From NCBI GenBank assembly GCA_030035585.1, contig CM057475.1, positions 81,145,834 to 81,209,833 of the forward strand: a DNA stretch of 64,000 nucleotides, written 5' to 3'. The notes beneath the pieces are model-generated. The model was given only the letters and a program-made list of their open reading frames with translations. It did not search any database and was not told the origin of the DNA. Positions 62,411 through 64,000 of the stretch are shown here, piece by piece (within the stretch, counting starts at the first letter, position 1; each line of letters starts with the position of its first letter). Source of the stretch: Dugong dugon. Lineage: Eukaryota; Chordata; Mammalia; Sirenia; Dugongidae. The position numbers and the translations under genes are program-made.

Positions 62411-63520
62411 TGGCAACCAATAATTATTTGCTGCTATTATTACTGTTGCTTTTTAAACTGGGATTGCACAATAACTTTGAACTTGGACTTTCCTTGCAAC
62501 TGTGGGCTACTTCAACCAATGGTGATGAGTATTTAGTTTTCTGGAACTTGAGGAGAGAATAATTATGCATCATCTCCGTCTTCCTCAGAGAGGTGCTGTG
62601 GAAGATTAATGAGAAAGGGCTTGGGAAGAGCTTAGAGGTCATCAGACAGAAAACACTCATGTGAAAGGTAAGCTATCCTCATAGTTATTTGTTCTTTAGG
62701 GGAAAAGCAGCTGGGGTTTTCAGTGTGGTGACTCCTGTGGTTGTGTTGCCAACACAGGTGAGCAGACCCTTGGATGCCTCTAAGCCACCTAAGCCACGGC
62801 CAATGGAGCTGGATGTGCTCTCAGACTCTGTGGTGGGGCCATTCATTGTGGGTCTCAGGCAGGGATGACACCTGCGGGGCTGTTTCCTGGGGCAGAACCA
62901 TGGAGAAACTCAGCAATGAGGAAGTCTCTTATCAGAGCAGGGTGAAAGGATCAGTGGGTGAGAAGATGGAGCTACAGCCAAGCTGGAGACTCCGGAGGAA
63001 GTTCATTGGCAGCTGTGGAGAGAAGGTGCAGGGAACTTCAGGTCTGAAGCTCCAGGTGAAGATGAAGGATGGGGGGTGGGGAGGACAGCAACGCTGGGAG
63101 CACCTGCTTTGTGGAAGGCTGGACCAGGCCTTGCCATGCAAAAATGGTGGAAAAGTAGGCACAGTTCTTGACCTTGAGCAGTTGGGAACCATGAAGTGGT
63201 GGCCATTCTCTCTGCTCTCATGATAAGCTCTGCTGTGTGGATGGTCCTTTCCTCTTCAATATAGCAAAATTAAATAAAACAAAGACAGGTCCACAGCAAC
63301 ACCGGCTTGTCTAGATTTTCAAAAGAGGTTGCTGAGTCTCAGGGCACATTTGCAGCCTAGTGAAATGGGGATAGATCTTTATTCTGCTCCTTAGAGGCAT
63401 TTCAAGGTCTGAAAGCAACTTCTGAATCATGGAAGAAGAATTGAATATACTCATAATAGTTTCCACATGAAGTGTGTGTTGTATTTGATTTTAACCGCCA
63501 TGCTTAGAATTTCATGTAGA
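62411..63520. other. Single-copy sequence, no gene seen
   Basis: Contains a 149-codon + strand frame (62774-63223) with no domain I recognise and a near-equal frame on the other strand; I do not call it a gene. Confidence 0.4.
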
Positions 63521-63524
63521 ATGT

Positions 63525-63640
63525 CTCTAATCCTCACAAAAATCCTGACAGTAGGGTTGTTTTTCCATTTTGTAGATAAGAAAACTGATACCTGCCAAGA
63601 TCGTTACATACACAGGAAGTGGCGGAGCCATTGTTAAGTT
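63525..63640 (-). repeat. MIR SINE relic, antisense
   Basis: TAATCCTCACAAAAATCCTG, CCATTTTGTAGATAAGAAAA and CACAGGAAGTGGCGGAGCC. Confidence 0.75.
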
Positions 63641-63759
63641 GGTCACTGACTCAACCTTGACAACTCATTGGGAATCTTAGTGGACAAAAGCTTCCAGGAC
63701 CAGACATTTTCCCAGCATTATGAACCCCAAGTGTACCTACAGATTAAATCTGTCCTTCC

Positions 63760-63990
63760 TACTGTAGTAACAACTAGGCATATGTGGCTACTCAAATTTA
63801 ATTTAGTTAGGATTGAGTAAAATTAAAAATTCAGTTTCTCAATTCCACATTTCAAGTGCTCAAAAGCCACATGTGGCTAGTGGCTACCATTTTGGAGAGC
63901 AAAAATATGGAATGTTTCCATCATCACAGAAATTTCTGCTGGTCAGTGCTGGAAAGTTCTACTGATCTACTGTCCATATTTATGATCCAA
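63760..63990. mobile_element. MER5A-like hAT (Charlie) relic
   Basis: GGCATATGTGGCTACTCAAA at the left and CATTTCAAGTGCTCAAAAGC with CACATGTGGCTAGTGGCTAC at the right, then CATCATCACAGAAATTTCTG. This is the ends and core of a short non-autonomous hAT element. Confidence 0.75.
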
Positions 63991-64000
63991 CATGAGTCAG

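Noticed and set aside
62774-63223. 149-codon frame as a gene or exon
   Set aside because: No recognisable domain, and an almost coextensive frame exists on the opposite strand.

Overview
This window is nuclear, non-coding mammalian DNA built mainly from interspersed repeats. I found no gene with intact exons, no functional RNA gene and no bacterial-type feature. About twenty short tRNA-headed SINEs end in an RTE-type tail (tract around GTCGATTCCGACTCATAG, T/G-rich 3' end). They occur with RTE (BovB-clade) LINE copies and with L1s that have a long, distinctive 3' UTR. In my knowledge this set is diagnostic of Afrotheria, and the youngest copies look most like elephant; species is an inference, the superorder is fairly secure. 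All protein-like stretches are reverse transcriptase, endonuclease or envelope relics.

Layout. 1-9 kb: mostly single-copy sequence with scattered SINEs, a tRNA-Gly-headed SINE, a (TG)n tract, an RTE 3' end and old MaLR-type LTRs. 9-13 kb: a solo LTR split by a SINE, an old L1 split by two SINEs, and an L1 3' UTR relic with a local 135-bp duplication. 13.4-14.5 kb: a repeat-free AT-rich block that resembles a conserved non-coding element. 14.9-23 kb: short 5'-truncated L1 copies with target-site duplications, a CAC/CAT satellite at 17.3-17.7 kb, and a SINE/SINE/L1 nest at 21.0-22.55 kb.

23.2-36.3 kb is the centrepiece. An almost full-length L1 on the minus strand is bounded by a perfect 13-bp duplication (TCTGTTATAAATT). 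Its ORF2 is interrupted by a 6.1-kb endogenous retrovirus (ERV) copy. That copy does not have proviral ends: its 5' end (on its own strand) begins with R-U5-PBS, and its 3' end is U3-R followed by poly(A). The two R copies are both 166 bp, R starts 29 nt after a TATA box, and the flanks share an L1-style A-rich duplication. It therefore looks like a retroviral RNA copied into the genome by L1 machinery, with a second LTR and two envelope relics inside and no visible gag or pol.

36-46 kb: SINE, further L1 3' UTRs, a 2.4-kb RTE inside an older L1, a Tigger-like DNA transposon relic and two MaLR-type LTRs. 46-50 kb: mostly single-copy DNA, then a second tRNA-Gly SINE. 50-64 kb: L1 3' UTR, old L1, SINEs, a solo LTR nested in another solo LTR (both with 5-bp duplications), RTE fragments, a TATAG-rich tract and a MER5A-like hAT relic at the right edge.

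Nothing in the window acts as an operon or pathway. Its logic is insertion history: RTE supplies tails for SINEs, L1 supplies the machinery that spread SINEs and the retroviral RNA copy, and nested insertions give relative ages.
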